A stretch of 24,632 bases of DNA from Candidatus Dependentiae bacterium (GTDB lineage Bacteria > Babelota > Babeliae > Babelales > UASB340): positions 1 to 24,632 of the forward strand of contig JAHIKO010000068.1 in NCBI GenBank assembly GCA_018897535.1, in the 5' to 3' direction. Numbering within the stretch: position 1 is the first letter of the stretch; the number at the start of each line of letters is the position of its first letter. Under the pieces are notes generated by a model, which had not been told where the DNA came from, made no database searches, and saw only the letters and a list, made by a program, of their open reading frames with translations. Positions 1 through 7,042 of the stretch are shown one piece after another. The position numbers and the translations under genes were made by a program.

Positions 1-2
1 TA

Positions 3-176
3 ATTCAAAGACAAGATGACAAACCTGAAGTAATTGCCCAAAGATTTGATATTTATAATAAAAATGAAGCTGAACTTATAAGTGCATACAAATCTGCCGG
101 TATTAATATTGAAATACTAAATGTTTCGCAAAAAACACCTGCTCAAATTTTTGAAAATTTTAAAAAAATTTTATAA
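3..176 (+). CDS. adk: Adenylate kinase, C-terminal fragment (5' end outside window)
   Basis: This open frame enters from the left edge and stops at TAA 174-176, giving 57 visible residues. They begin IQRQDDKPEVIAQRFDIYNK, which fits the conserved adenylate kinase stretch after the LID domain: R-x-D-D, then P-E-x-I-x-x-R-[FL]-x-x-Y. The rest (LISAYKSAGINIEILN, then a final helix) matches the last beta strand and C-terminal helix of the CORE domain. Adenylate kinase interconverts 2 ADP with ATP and AMP in the cytoplasm. The R of R-x-D-D is one of the arginines that contact the phosphates in known structures. A related NMP kinase such as UMP/CMP kinase shares this signature and cannot be excluded from the fragment. 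The gap of about 48 bases to the next gene has no clear terminator. Confidence 0.75.
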   Translation: MQRQDDKPEVIAQRFDIYNKNEAELISAYKSAGINIEILNVSQKTPAQIFENFKKIL

Positions 177-224
177 AAAAATCAAAAATTTAAAAGACCC
201 AAAGTAAATTTTTTAAGGAAATTC

Positions 225-1526
225 ATGTTTAAAAAATTAATATTTTTTATTTTACTAACAACCTGTTTTAGTCAAAATAATATTTATTCAGGATTTTTTG
301 TACAACAAGGCGTCATAAATCAAAAAAACGAAAATAGAGATTCAAATTTAGAATATTTACGTAACTTAGAAATTTATAATAGGAAATACATTACAAATAA
401 AACAATTTCAAATTACTTAACTGCCTTAAAAAGAAACGATAATAATATTAATTATACCGAAGCTATTTGTGATGCGATAAGGGGCATACAAGAACCCATA
501 AAAAGTAATTTAAGAGAGGATGATTCCACTCAAAACTTAGCGTTTCGTTTATTAAAAAAATTAGTAAAAAAAGAAAATAAAGATCCGGAAAAATTTGCTG
601 CATATTATTCAGAATACTGTATAAAATTTCAGCCAAGACTTATTGTAGTAGGTGATAATGGATTTAATCAGTTTTTTTTAAGCACTCTTCGAGAATTTTA
701 TTATGCAACATTTACACAACTAAAACCCAATTTTGACGAAAATATAATAATTGCAATAGATCATGACCATAAATTAAAAAAATTAGACATCATAAATCCA
801 CAACTTGAAGAAGAGCTTGTTTTAGCTTACTTAGGAATATTAGATGAAAATACGATAATAAGATTCATATCCTTGTATATATTTTTTTTATACATTAAGC
901 ATGATTATTTAAGAGAGTTAGATCAGAATAAATTTATTCATTCCAGCGAGAAATCTATTGGTGCTATCAATAAAATTATTAACATATTAACAGATAAAAA
1001 ATCTGATACTTATAAAAACAATATTTCAGAAAATAGAGATTTTTTATTTAGAAATATAAACTGGATAAAAACAATAAAATTTAAATCGTATATTATAGAA
1101 GATTTTGGAGCAATTAAAGGCGATGCAAAGCTCTTCGATCAGATTGCAAATGCTTTTAAAGCTTTAAAAAAAAATAAAGAATTTGATTATAAATCAACAT
1201 TTAAGATTGCATTATCAGGCATCTATAACAATAATTCTAATATCCAAAAAAATTCATTACAATTACTATTAAAATTAATAAAAAATAAAAAAAACAAAAA
1301 ATTTGACAACCCAGAATTATCGGTCAACTTTTTCAATATAATATATTTTGAAGATACAAATAAACAAACACTTCTTCTATATTTCAAGGGTGTGTATTCT
1401 AGTTCGACAAAAACCATACGATTGAATAAAAAATATGAAAATTCTGATAGCGATAACAGCAGTGACGAAAGCTCTGACAACAGCTCTGAAACATACCCAT
1501 CAGATTCTTCATCGATAGAATTTTGA
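225..1526 (+). CDS. Secreted hypothetical protein with acidic Ser/Asp-rich tail
   Basis: 433 residues, family not recognised. The N-terminus (MFKKLIFFILLTTCFSQNNIYS) is a typical Sec signal peptide with a short basic start and a hydrophobic core. AAGGAA lies 5-6 bases before the ATG, supporting this start. The body is rich in Lys, Asn and Ile and looks mostly helical. The stretch around residues 328-350 (GIYNNNSNIQKNSLQLLLKL) has the feel of a helical ARM/HEAT-like repeat, but no family can be named. The last 30 residues change character to runs of Ser, Asp, Asn and Glu (DSDNSSDESSDNSS), probably a disordered acidic tail. There are no transmembrane segments after the signal peptide, so export to the periplasm or beyond is inferred. 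A strong terminator follows at once. Confidence 0.8.
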   Translation: MFKKLIFFILLTTCFSQNNIYSGFFVQQGVINQKNENRDSNLEYLRNLEIYNRKYITNKTISNYLTALKRNDNNINYTEAICDAIRGIQEPIKSNLREDDSTQNLAFRLLKKLVKKENKDPEKFAAYYSEYCIKFQPRLIVVGDNGFNQFFLSTLREFYYATFTQLKPNFDENIIIAIDHDHKLKKLDIINPQLEEELVLAYLGILDENTIIRFISLYIFFLYIKHDYLRELDQNKFIHSSEKSIGAINKIINILTDKKSDTYKNNISENRDFLFRNINWIKTIKFKSYIIEDFGAIKGDAKLFDQIANAFKALKKNKEFDYKSTFKIALSGIYNNNSNIQKNSLQLLLKLIKNKKNKKFDNPELSVNFFNIIYFEDTNKQTLLLYFKGVYSSSTKTIRLNKKYENSDSDNSSDESSDNSSETYPSDSSSIEF

Positions 1527-1530
1527 TTGA

Positions 1531-1568
1531 AAAAAGTAGCGAAGGGCTATAGCCCTTCGCTACTTTTT
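1531..1568. terminator. Perfect palindromic bidirectional terminator
   Basis: A perfect 38-base inverted repeat: the arm AAAAAGTAGCGAAGGGCTA is followed directly by its reverse complement, and ends in a T-run on both strands. It sits between the convergent genes ending at 1526 (+) and 1578 (-) and should terminate both. Confidence 0.9.
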
Positions 1569-1577
1569 TTCTAGTAC

Positions 1578-1799
1578 TTAATTTTCAGAAACTTCTTTTT
1601 TTAATCTTTCTAATAATCTTCTTAAATAAGCAACTGTATCTTTATCAAGTTGCCAAATTTTTAACATACTTAACTGTTCTATTTGTTCTTCTTTAGAAAA
1701 TTTTGAAAGAAAACTTGAAACATCACATCCGGAGCCCATGGAATAAATATTACTTGATAATACAGAAACAAAAGTAATTAATAGTAATTTTTTTATCAT
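1578..1799 (-). CDS. Small secreted hypothetical protein
   Basis: 73 residues from the ATG at 1799. A longer reading from 1832 is possible, but AAAGGA lies 7 bases before the 1799 ATG and the protein then begins with a clean signal peptide (MIKKLLLITFVSVLSSNIYS), so the internal start is chosen. The mature part is about 50 residues: a short MGSGCDVSS segment with a single Cys, then charged amphipathic helices (FLSKFSKEEQIEQLSMLKIW, AYLRRLLERLKKEVSEN). It could form a helical hairpin or bind a partner. No family is recognised. It is probably exported and transcribed alone, because the division genes lie upstream with a gap of about 75 bases. Confidence 0.6.
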   Translation of the reverse strand: MIKKLLLITFVSVLSSNIYSMGSGCDVSSFLSKFSKEEQIEQLSMLKIWQLDKDTVAYLRRLLERLKKEVSEN

Positions 1800-1875
1800 A
1801 ATAAAATCCTTTATTTTAATTTTTAGATCCAAAAAAGATCATAGTAAAATTAAAATAAAAAATCACTATTAATTT

Positions 1876-3519
1876 TTAAGAAATTTCACCCGACGTTAAA
1901 TCTTGAATTATCATTTTTTCTGCAACACGATTAAATAATGGAGCACAAATTTGTGAAGCCCACAACCCGACGCTTTTTGGATCTTTAACAAATGTAATAA
2001 TAACTCTTTTATATTTATCTTTTTCTATAATACCGGCAAAAGAATAATTATGCTTTTTATCTGAATATCTTCCATCTTCTATAGCTCTTGCCGTTCCGGT
2101 TTTTCCCATTACTCTAAAACCTTCAAGATTTTTAGAATAAACAGATCCAATTGATTCTAAAATTACTTTTAACTGCTCAATTGCTTCTGTTTTATAAATT
2201 TTCTTTTCAAAATAATTTTTATTTCTTGACGGAAATTTTACCAGTACCGGATCAATATCATATCCACCATTAGCTATTATTGAAAAAGCTTTACCAAGCT
2301 GCAATAATGTGGCCATAATTTCGTAACCGAATGACATAACAATTAATGAAGATCTGGACCAGTTGGATGGCGGATTTACAAACCCTGTACGTTCACCCGG
2401 AAACTCAATTCCCGTTTTTTCACCAAAACCCAATCGTTTAAGATGAGTGTAAAGTTTGGGTCCAAGACGTTGGGCTATTTTTGCAACGCCAACATTACTC
2501 GAATATTTTATAACATCAGAAAATGATATCACATCAACAGATTTCCAATTTTCAACTCTAAAATTATCTATAAATGCAACTTTACCTTCACAATCAATCA
2601 TTTCGTCAGGCGTAACAACACCCTCTTGTAGAGCTGCAAGCGCAGCAAATGTTTTCATTACGGAACCTAATTCATAATTTTCCGTAATAATTTTATTTTT
2701 TGTATATTCCAAATTTTCAATCGATTTTTGGTTTGGATCAAATGATGGTAAATTTACCATCGATAAAATTTCACCATTATCCGGATTTATAACTAAAACA
2801 GATCCCTCAGCTGCATTAAATTCATTTAGAGTCTTTTCAAGTTCCTGTTCAACTAAGAATTGTAATTTTGAATCTATGGTCAAAACAACCTTTTGTCCTT
2901 TTACACCCTCTTCTATAATTCTTTTATCAAAATAAAAAGAATCGGATCTTGCATCTTTTTTCAATTCAACGGTTGTAGGGGTTCCTTGTAAATATTTATT
3001 AAAATAAAGTTCAATACCGGCAAGACCAATATTATCTATATCTGTAAAACCAACAATTTGAGCTGCACTGTTATATGGATAGAACCTTGACTGTTCAGGC
3101 ATAAAAAGAACATCTTTTAAATTTTTGCTTTTAAAATAATTAATTCTTTCTTCCGTAAGTTGCCGCTCTAGCCATGCAAATTTTAATTTATCATTTGATT
3201 TAATTTTTTTATAAACGTCATTGTAATTTTTTTCCAAAAAATTTAATATTACTTCTTTTTCTTGGAATTGCCTTGGTAAAACAAATGCAGAATTTACTAA
3301 AACATTTATTGTTAAAGGATTTACCCCGGTTCTATCGTAAATCTTGCCCCTATCGGGATTTATTTTTAGTTCGACAAGATATTGCTGATTAGCTAAATTT
3401 TCAAAAAAATTATTATCGTGAATTTGCAAAATATATAGTCTTAAAACTATAATTAAATAAAAAATAACAAATACAAAAAAAACAATTAAAATTCTAGGTT
3501 TATAATCATTTTTAAGCAT
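1876..3519 (-). CDS. ftsI: Class B penicillin-binding protein, FtsI-type peptidoglycan transpeptidase
   Basis: 547 residues from the ATG at 3519. A GTG at 3531 is in frame, but the AAGGGG Shine-Dalgarno would then touch the start, so the ATG is preferred. A single N-terminal membrane anchor (about residues 8-32) is followed by the pedestal opening with the R-G-x-I-x-D-R motif (RGKIYDRTG), then the transpeptidase domain. All three active-site motifs are present: SVMK (286-289, nucleophile Ser286), SSN (340-342) and KTGT (473-476). The protein cross-links peptidoglycan during septation on the outer face of the inner membrane. The ftsL-like gene lies 17 bases upstream in the same direction, the classical ftsL-ftsI order, which supports FtsI over an elongation PBP2. 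There is no C-terminal PASTA domain. The organism therefore retains septal peptidoglycan synthesis. Confidence 0.9.
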   Translation of the reverse strand: MLKNDYKPRILIVFFVFVIFYLIIVLRLYILQIHDNNFFENLANQQYLVELKINPDRGKIYDRTGVNPLTINVLVNSAFVLPRQFQEKEVILNFLEKNYNDVYKKIKSNDKLKFAWLERQLTEERINYFKSKNLKDVLFMPEQSRFYPYNSAAQIVGFTDIDNIGLAGIELYFNKYLQGTPTTVELKKDARSDSFYFDKRIIEEGVKGQKVVLTIDSKLQFLVEQELEKTLNEFNAAEGSVLVINPDNGEILSMVNLPSFDPNQKSIENLEYTKNKIITENYELGSVMKTFAALAALQEGVVTPDEMIDCEGKVAFIDNFRVENWKSVDVISFSDVIKYSSNVGVAKIAQRLGPKLYTHLKRLGFGEKTGIEFPGERTGFVNPPSNWSRSSLIVMSFGYEIMATLLQLGKAFSIIANGGYDIDPVLVKFPSRNKNYFEKKIYKTEAIEQLKVILESIGSVYSKNLEGFRVMGKTGTARAIEDGRYSDKKHNYSFAGIIEKDKYKRVIITFVKDPKSVGLWASQICAPLFNRVAEKMIIQDLTSGEIS

Positions 3520-3536
3520 AAAAATTTGCACCCCTT

Positions 3537-3809
3537 TTAATAGACTGATGTAAATGTTTTTATTTGAGATAAAGTCAATTCCTGTAATCCTAGCTCTTGA
3601 CTGGCTATATTTTTAATTCTTTTAAAATCTTTTAATTTATAAAAATCAACCAATAATAAATTTTTCTTTTGCTTTAACTCTTCTTTTTTTAATGCAAAAC
3701 GTTGTTTTTCATAACTAAGTTTTATCAAAAGATTATGTTGATATATTTTTAAAAAAATAAAAGATATTACCAATAAAAATATTATTGATAAAAATTTAGG
3801 TCTTGTCAT
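3537..3809 (-). CDS. ftsL: FtsL-like cell division protein
   Basis: 90 residues from the ATG at 3809. A GTG three codons earlier overlaps the AGGTG ribosome site, which is well placed 6 bases before the ATG. The architecture is that of FtsL: a short basic cytoplasmic start (MTRPK), one transmembrane segment (about residues 6-23), then a Lys/Glu/Leu-rich coiled coil. The C-terminal stretch RIKNIASQELGLQELTLSQI resembles the family pattern R-I-x-x-x-A-x-x-x-L-G-[LM]. FtsL forms the FtsQ-L-B complex that activates FtsWI at the septum. FtsL sequences diverge fast, so the name rests on architecture plus its position directly upstream of ftsI. The rest of the dcw cluster (mraW, murE, mraY) is not adjacent in this window. 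Confidence 0.75.
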   Translation of the reverse strand: MTRPKFLSIIFLLVISFIFLKIYQHNLLIKLSYEKQRFALKKEELKQKKNLLLVDFYKLKDFKRIKNIASQELGLQELTLSQIKTFTSVY

Positions 3810-3836
3810 ATTTTTCACCTAGTATAAAATTATCCA

Positions 3837-3865
3837 TTATTAGTACAGAGTATATGTACTAATAA
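3837..3865. promoter_or_regulatory. Perfect inverted repeat between divergent genes, candidate operator
   Basis: TTATTAGTAC and GTACTAATAA form exact 10-base arms around a 9-base spacer. The dyad lies between ftsL (-) and the small lipoprotein gene (+), 12 bases beyond a TATACT -10-like element for ftsL (3821-3826, minus strand). No T-run follows on either side, so an operator is more likely than a terminator. The binding protein is unknown. Confidence 0.45.
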
Positions 3866-3924
3866 AAATTTTCTAGATATTATATGTTTTGTGTGAAATA
3901 TAACCTCATAATAAGGAGTTAATT

Positions 3925-4137
3925 ATGAAATTTTTGGCAGTACCTTTGGCTTGTTTAGTTTTTTTATCCGGCTGTAACTTTTGCTGCAAAAAAGATTCTT
4001 GCTGCCCAACAGAAAAACAAACAGAAGAAGTAAAACAAAATGAAACAGAAGATCAGGTTATAACTCAAGAAATAGAAAATCAAGAAGTATCTCAGGAAGT
4101 AGAAGAAGCTTCTAATGATACAGAAAATTTAAAGTAA
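3925..4137 (+). CDS. Small Cys-rich lipoprotein with acidic tail
   Basis: 70 residues preceded by AAGGAG, 6 bases before the ATG. The N-terminus MKFLAVPLACLVFLSGC is a textbook type II signal peptide with lipobox L-S-G-C, so Cys17 should be lipidated and the protein anchored in the membrane. The mature start contains four further cysteines in two pairs (CNFCCKKDSCCP), followed by a Gln/Glu-rich, low-complexity acidic tail with no obvious fold. The paired cysteines suggest metal binding or disulfide chemistry. The neighbouring DsbD-beta gene and TrxR-Trx fusion make a redox or metal role plausible, but this is inference from context. No named family is recognised. The gene stands alone with its own terminator. 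Confidence 0.75.
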   Translation: MKFLAVPLACLVFLSGCNFCCKKDSCCPTEKQTEEVKQNETEDQVITQEIENQEVSQEVEEASNDTENLK

Positions 4138-4157
4138 CTAAATTTTCAAAAATTTTT

Positions 4158-4195
4158 AAAATAAGGCGCACTAAAAATGCGCCTTATTTTTTTAT
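4158..4195. terminator. Bidirectional intrinsic terminator
   Basis: AAAATAAGGCGCA and TGCGCCTTATTTT (4158-4170 and 4178-4190) form a 13-base stem with a 7-base loop, followed by a T-run. It ends the lipoprotein gene and, read from the other strand, the DsbD-like gene, whose stop codon (4192-4194) lies in the T-run. Confidence 0.88.
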
Positions 4196-5274
4196 ACTTT
4201 TTTATGCATTGCAGTGCTAAGACAAACCAACATTTTATCGGGTTTTAAATTAGTAGCCAATAATCTTGAACTTTTAATTCGCTTTTCTTTAACTATCCAA
4301 ATAGTAAGACTTAAAAATAGTATAATAAAAATTAATCCAATAAATATTTTTATTTTATTATTATTGGCTTTTATCAGATAATATAATCCTACAATTAGAG
4401 CTAAAACTGCATATAATTTATAAACGGCAAACCCACCCAAAAACGGTTGAATAAAATAAATTATCATTGCAAACAAAACAAAACCAAAAAACTTTTTAAT
4501 CTCAACCATCCACAACCCAGCTTTTGGTAAAATATTAAGTGAAGCAGAAAAAGTTCCAACTACTATTAATAAAATTCCCATACCAAATGCAAATAAAAAC
4601 AATGATAAAAAACCTATAATCGGGTTTCCAATTTTTGCAACAAAGCTTAGAAGAATAGCCAATGCAGGAGTTAAACATGGAGAAGCAACCGTACCGGAAA
4701 CAACACCAAACAAAAAACTATAAATATAAGAACCTTTGACACTCAACGATTGTCTTTTGAGCATAAATGCCGGAACTTTAATTTCATAAAATCCAAACAT
4801 AGACAAAGCCAAATAAATAAAAAGAGAAGCCACCAACAAAACAACCCATGGATTGGTTAACCACTGGCCAAAAATTACAGTGCTTGTTGCCGCTATATAA
4901 CCAAATATTGCATATATTGTGCTCATTCCCAAAACGTAAGATACCGATAATAAAAAATTTCTATATAAAGAAGTTGATGCTTGAGATTGTAAAATTCCCA
5001 TAGTAATTGGAATCATTGGATAAACGCACGGCGTAAAACTTGTAAATATGCCAACAATAAAAGCTAAAATTAATAAATAAACAGGCGATTCTTCAGGTGT
5101 AAATATTTTTTCTAAATTTTGGATACTAAAAAAAGACACTTTTTGTGTTTGTTCTGTAATATTGTCGTTTAAGGCAAATATTTTTCTCTGTGCTGTAATA
5201 CCGGATATTATTAAAAATAAAGCAATAATTAGCCCTAAATTAAACTGTTTATTTTTTCTACCAATATAAAACAT
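4192..5274 (-). CDS. DsbD-beta/CcdA-type transmembrane thiol-disulfide electron transporter
   Basis: 360 residues with a GGGGA ribosome site 7 bases before the ATG. An N-terminal hydrophobic segment (about 13-28) acts as signal or anchor, a short extracytoplasmic linker follows, then about eight membrane helices. The two diagnostic motifs of the DsbD membrane domain are present: FTPCVYPMIP (Cys83) and ASPCLTPALA (Cys200). In this family the two cysteines shuttle electrons from cytoplasmic thioredoxin to extracytoplasmic acceptors. Full-length DsbD also has an N-terminal alpha and a C-terminal thioredoxin-like gamma domain; neither is present here, so a separate protein must accept the electrons. 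The C-terminus is a Lys-rich tail after one further helix. The gene is divergent from a TrxR-Trx fusion, the natural electron source, with 187 bases between them. Confidence 0.87.
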   Translation of the reverse strand: MFYIGRKNKQFNLGLIIALFLIISGITAQRKIFALNDNITEQTQKVSFFSIQNLEKIFTPEESPVYLLILAFIVGIFTSFTPCVYPMIPITMGILQSQASTSLYRNFLLSVSYVLGMSTIYAIFGYIAATSTVIFGQWLTNPWVVLLVASLFIYLALSMFGFYEIKVPAFMLKRQSLSVKGSYIYSFLFGVVSGTVASPCLTPALAILLSFVAKIGNPIIGFLSLFLFAFGMGILLIVVGTFSASLNILPKAGLWMVEIKKFFGFVLFAMIIYFIQPFLGGFAVYKLYAVLALIVGLYYLIKANNNKIKIFIGLIFIILFLSLTIWIVKEKRIKSSRLLATNLKPDKMLVCLSTAMHKKV

Positions 5275-5461
5275 ATAAAAATCCCCTTCTTTTTTATTTT
5301 TTAAATATTTTTAATATTTTCATATATTATTATTTCACTAATAATACTTCAGAATCAATAAATAGATAATTTTTCATATTTTGTGATCTTAACTTAACTT
5401 TTGATTGTGTTAATATTTTAAAAGTTGGGTAAATATTTAAAATTATTTTTAGGGTAAAAAA

Positions 5462-6967
5462 ATGAATGCTATCAAAAATGTTACATTGGTAATCTGTCTT
5501 TTTTTTCTAGTAGGATGCCTTAACTATTCTTCAAGTAAAAATATTAAAAGATTTAATATTGATAATATTAAATACGATAAACAAACATATCCAGTTGTAA
5601 TTATTGGTGGCGGAATTGGCGGACTCACATCAAGTATTTATTTAAGCCAAGCAAATATAAAACATATATTAATAGAAGGACAAAATCCCGGAGGCGCAAT
5701 AACAAGTGCTCATGCCGTTTGTAATTGGCCTGGTGAAAAAAATATCTCAGGATCTGATTTGATGGATAAAATAAAAAATCATGCAAAAGATTCCGGAGCA
5801 AATATATCAGCAGCCAAAGTAACAAACGTAGATTTCTCAACTTGGCCATATTTAATCAAAATTATAGACAATGACGGCGAAAAAACTATTTCTGCAATTT
5901 CTTGCATCATAGCAACAGGAGCAACACCAAATATGCTAAATATACCGGGCGAAGAAAAATATTTTGGCCGCGGTGTATCCAAATGCGCAACATGTGATGG
6001 CTCTTTTTATAAAAACAAAACGGTCGCCATTGTTGGCGGTGGAAATACCGCAATCTCTGATGCATTATATCTTAGCGAGATTGCACAAAAAATATATTTA
6101 ATAGTCAGAAAAGATTTTTTAAGAGCTGCAGGAAAAATGACTGAGCTTGTAAAATCTTATCCAAATATAGAAATTTTATATAACACAAATGTAAAAGAAG
6201 TTATTGGTGATGATGAAAAAGTAACCGGCTTAAAAATTTACAATTCAAAAGAAAATAAAGAATCTGAAATTTTGGTTGATGCAATGTTTTTAGCCATTGG
6301 TGCAACTCCAAATTCAAAACTTTTTTCAAATCAAGTTGAGATGGATAATTTTGGATACTTGACTGTAAAAAATGGCCAAAAAACATCCAAATCAGGAATC
6401 TTTGCAGTTGGAGATATTTGTGAACCTGAGTACAAACAATTAATAATAGCTTCAGGTCAAGGAGCAAAAGCTGCAATGCAAGCACAAAAATTTTTGGGCA
6501 AAATTGGATATAAATCTGAAAATTTAAAAGAAAAAAGTTTACAAACAAAACAACCGGAAAAGCAACCGGTAAAAGTTGAACAACCTAAAATTGAGAAACA
6601 GCCTGAGCCTGTTATAGAAAAAAATGAAGCAAGCACTCAAACAGTAACTGTTATAGATATAAAATCTGCAGCTCAATTTGAAAAAGAAGTTTTAAACTAC
6701 AAAGGTAACGTCGTTGCCGATTTTTATGCTCACTGGTGTCCTCCATGTAAAATGATGGCACCTATCGTTGATGAGTTGGCAAATGAGTTTGGTCAAACAA
6801 TAAAATTTGTTAAATCTGATGTTTCAAAAATCGGCGAACTTGGCGCAAATTTTGGCATAAGAGGCGTTCCGACATTTATATTCTTTAAAGATGGTAAAGA
6901 GATTTTTAGATTCTCCGGGGCAAGAGAAAAAGAAGTGTTTAAAGAATTGATTGAAAATCAGTTTTAA
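5462..6967 (+). CDS. Thioredoxin reductase-thioredoxin fusion with N-terminal lipobox/membrane anchor
   Basis: 501 residues with a TTAGGG ribosome site. Residues 1-19 (MNAIKNVTLVICLFFLVGC) read as a lipoprotein signal with lipobox L-V-G-C (Cys19). Residues about 43-348 are a low-molecular-weight thioredoxin reductase: FAD motif GGGIGG (49-54), redox pair CATC (175-178), pyridine-nucleotide motif GGGNTA (192-197), a basic patch VRKDFLR (215-221) matching the NADPH-phosphate motif, and a final FAD motif GIFAVGDI. A Lys/Gln/Pro/Glu linker (about 355-392) joins it to a complete thioredoxin (about 395-501) with active site WCPPC (Cys426, Cys429) and the cis-Pro loop GVPTF (Pro470). The module recycles oxidised thioredoxin with NADPH. 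Fused TrxR-Trx is known from Mycobacterium leprae, but there it is cytosolic. Side of the membrane is uncertain: the signal is Sec/lipoprotein-like without twin arginines, yet many lysines follow the hydrophobic stretch, so a cytoplasm-facing anchor is possible. Confidence 0.9.
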   Translation: MNAIKNVTLVICLFFLVGCLNYSSSKNIKRFNIDNIKYDKQTYPVVIIGGGIGGLTSSIYLSQANIKHILIEGQNPGGAITSAHAVCNWPGEKNISGSDLMDKIKNHAKDSGANISAAKVTNVDFSTWPYLIKIIDNDGEKTISAISCIIATGATPNMLNIPGEEKYFGRGVSKCATCDGSFYKNKTVAIVGGGNTAISDALYLSEIAQKIYLIVRKDFLRAAGKMTELVKSYPNIEILYNTNVKEVIGDDEKVTGLKIYNSKENKESEILVDAMFLAIGATPNSKLFSNQVEMDNFGYLTVKNGQKTSKSGIFAVGDICEPEYKQLIIASGQGAKAAMQAQKFLGKIGYKSENLKEKSLQTKQPEKQPVKVEQPKIEKQPEPVIEKNEASTQTVTVIDIKSAAQFEKEVLNYKGNVVADFYAHWCPPCKMMAPIVDELANEFGQTIKFVKSDVSKIGELGANFGIRGVPTFIFFKDGKEIFRFSGAREKEVFKELIENQF

Positions 6968-6971
6968 AAAA

Positions 6972-6999
6972 TTGCCATTTAAACTCTTTATGCTATATT
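6972..6999 (+). promoter_or_regulatory. Sigma-70-type promoter for the AAA ATPase gene
   Basis: TTGCCA (6972-6977), a 16-base spacer, then TATATT (6994-6999) with an extended -10 TGC just before it. It starts 5 bases after the stop of the TrxR-Trx gene and gives a leader of about 35-40 bases, so the ATPase gene need not depend on upstream transcription. Confidence 0.5.
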
Positions 7000-7042
7000 A
7001 AATTCTTATTTTTTTAGGGAAATCCATTGGGGGATTTTAATA

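Noticed and set aside
1223..1480. Minus-strand open frame inside the first secreted gene
   Set aside because: It arises from the low-complexity Ser/Asp codons of the plus-strand tail read backwards, with no ribosome site.
6201..6548. Minus-strand open frame of 115 codons under the TrxR-Trx gene
   Set aside because: It is antisense to well-conserved TrxR motifs and has no ribosome site.
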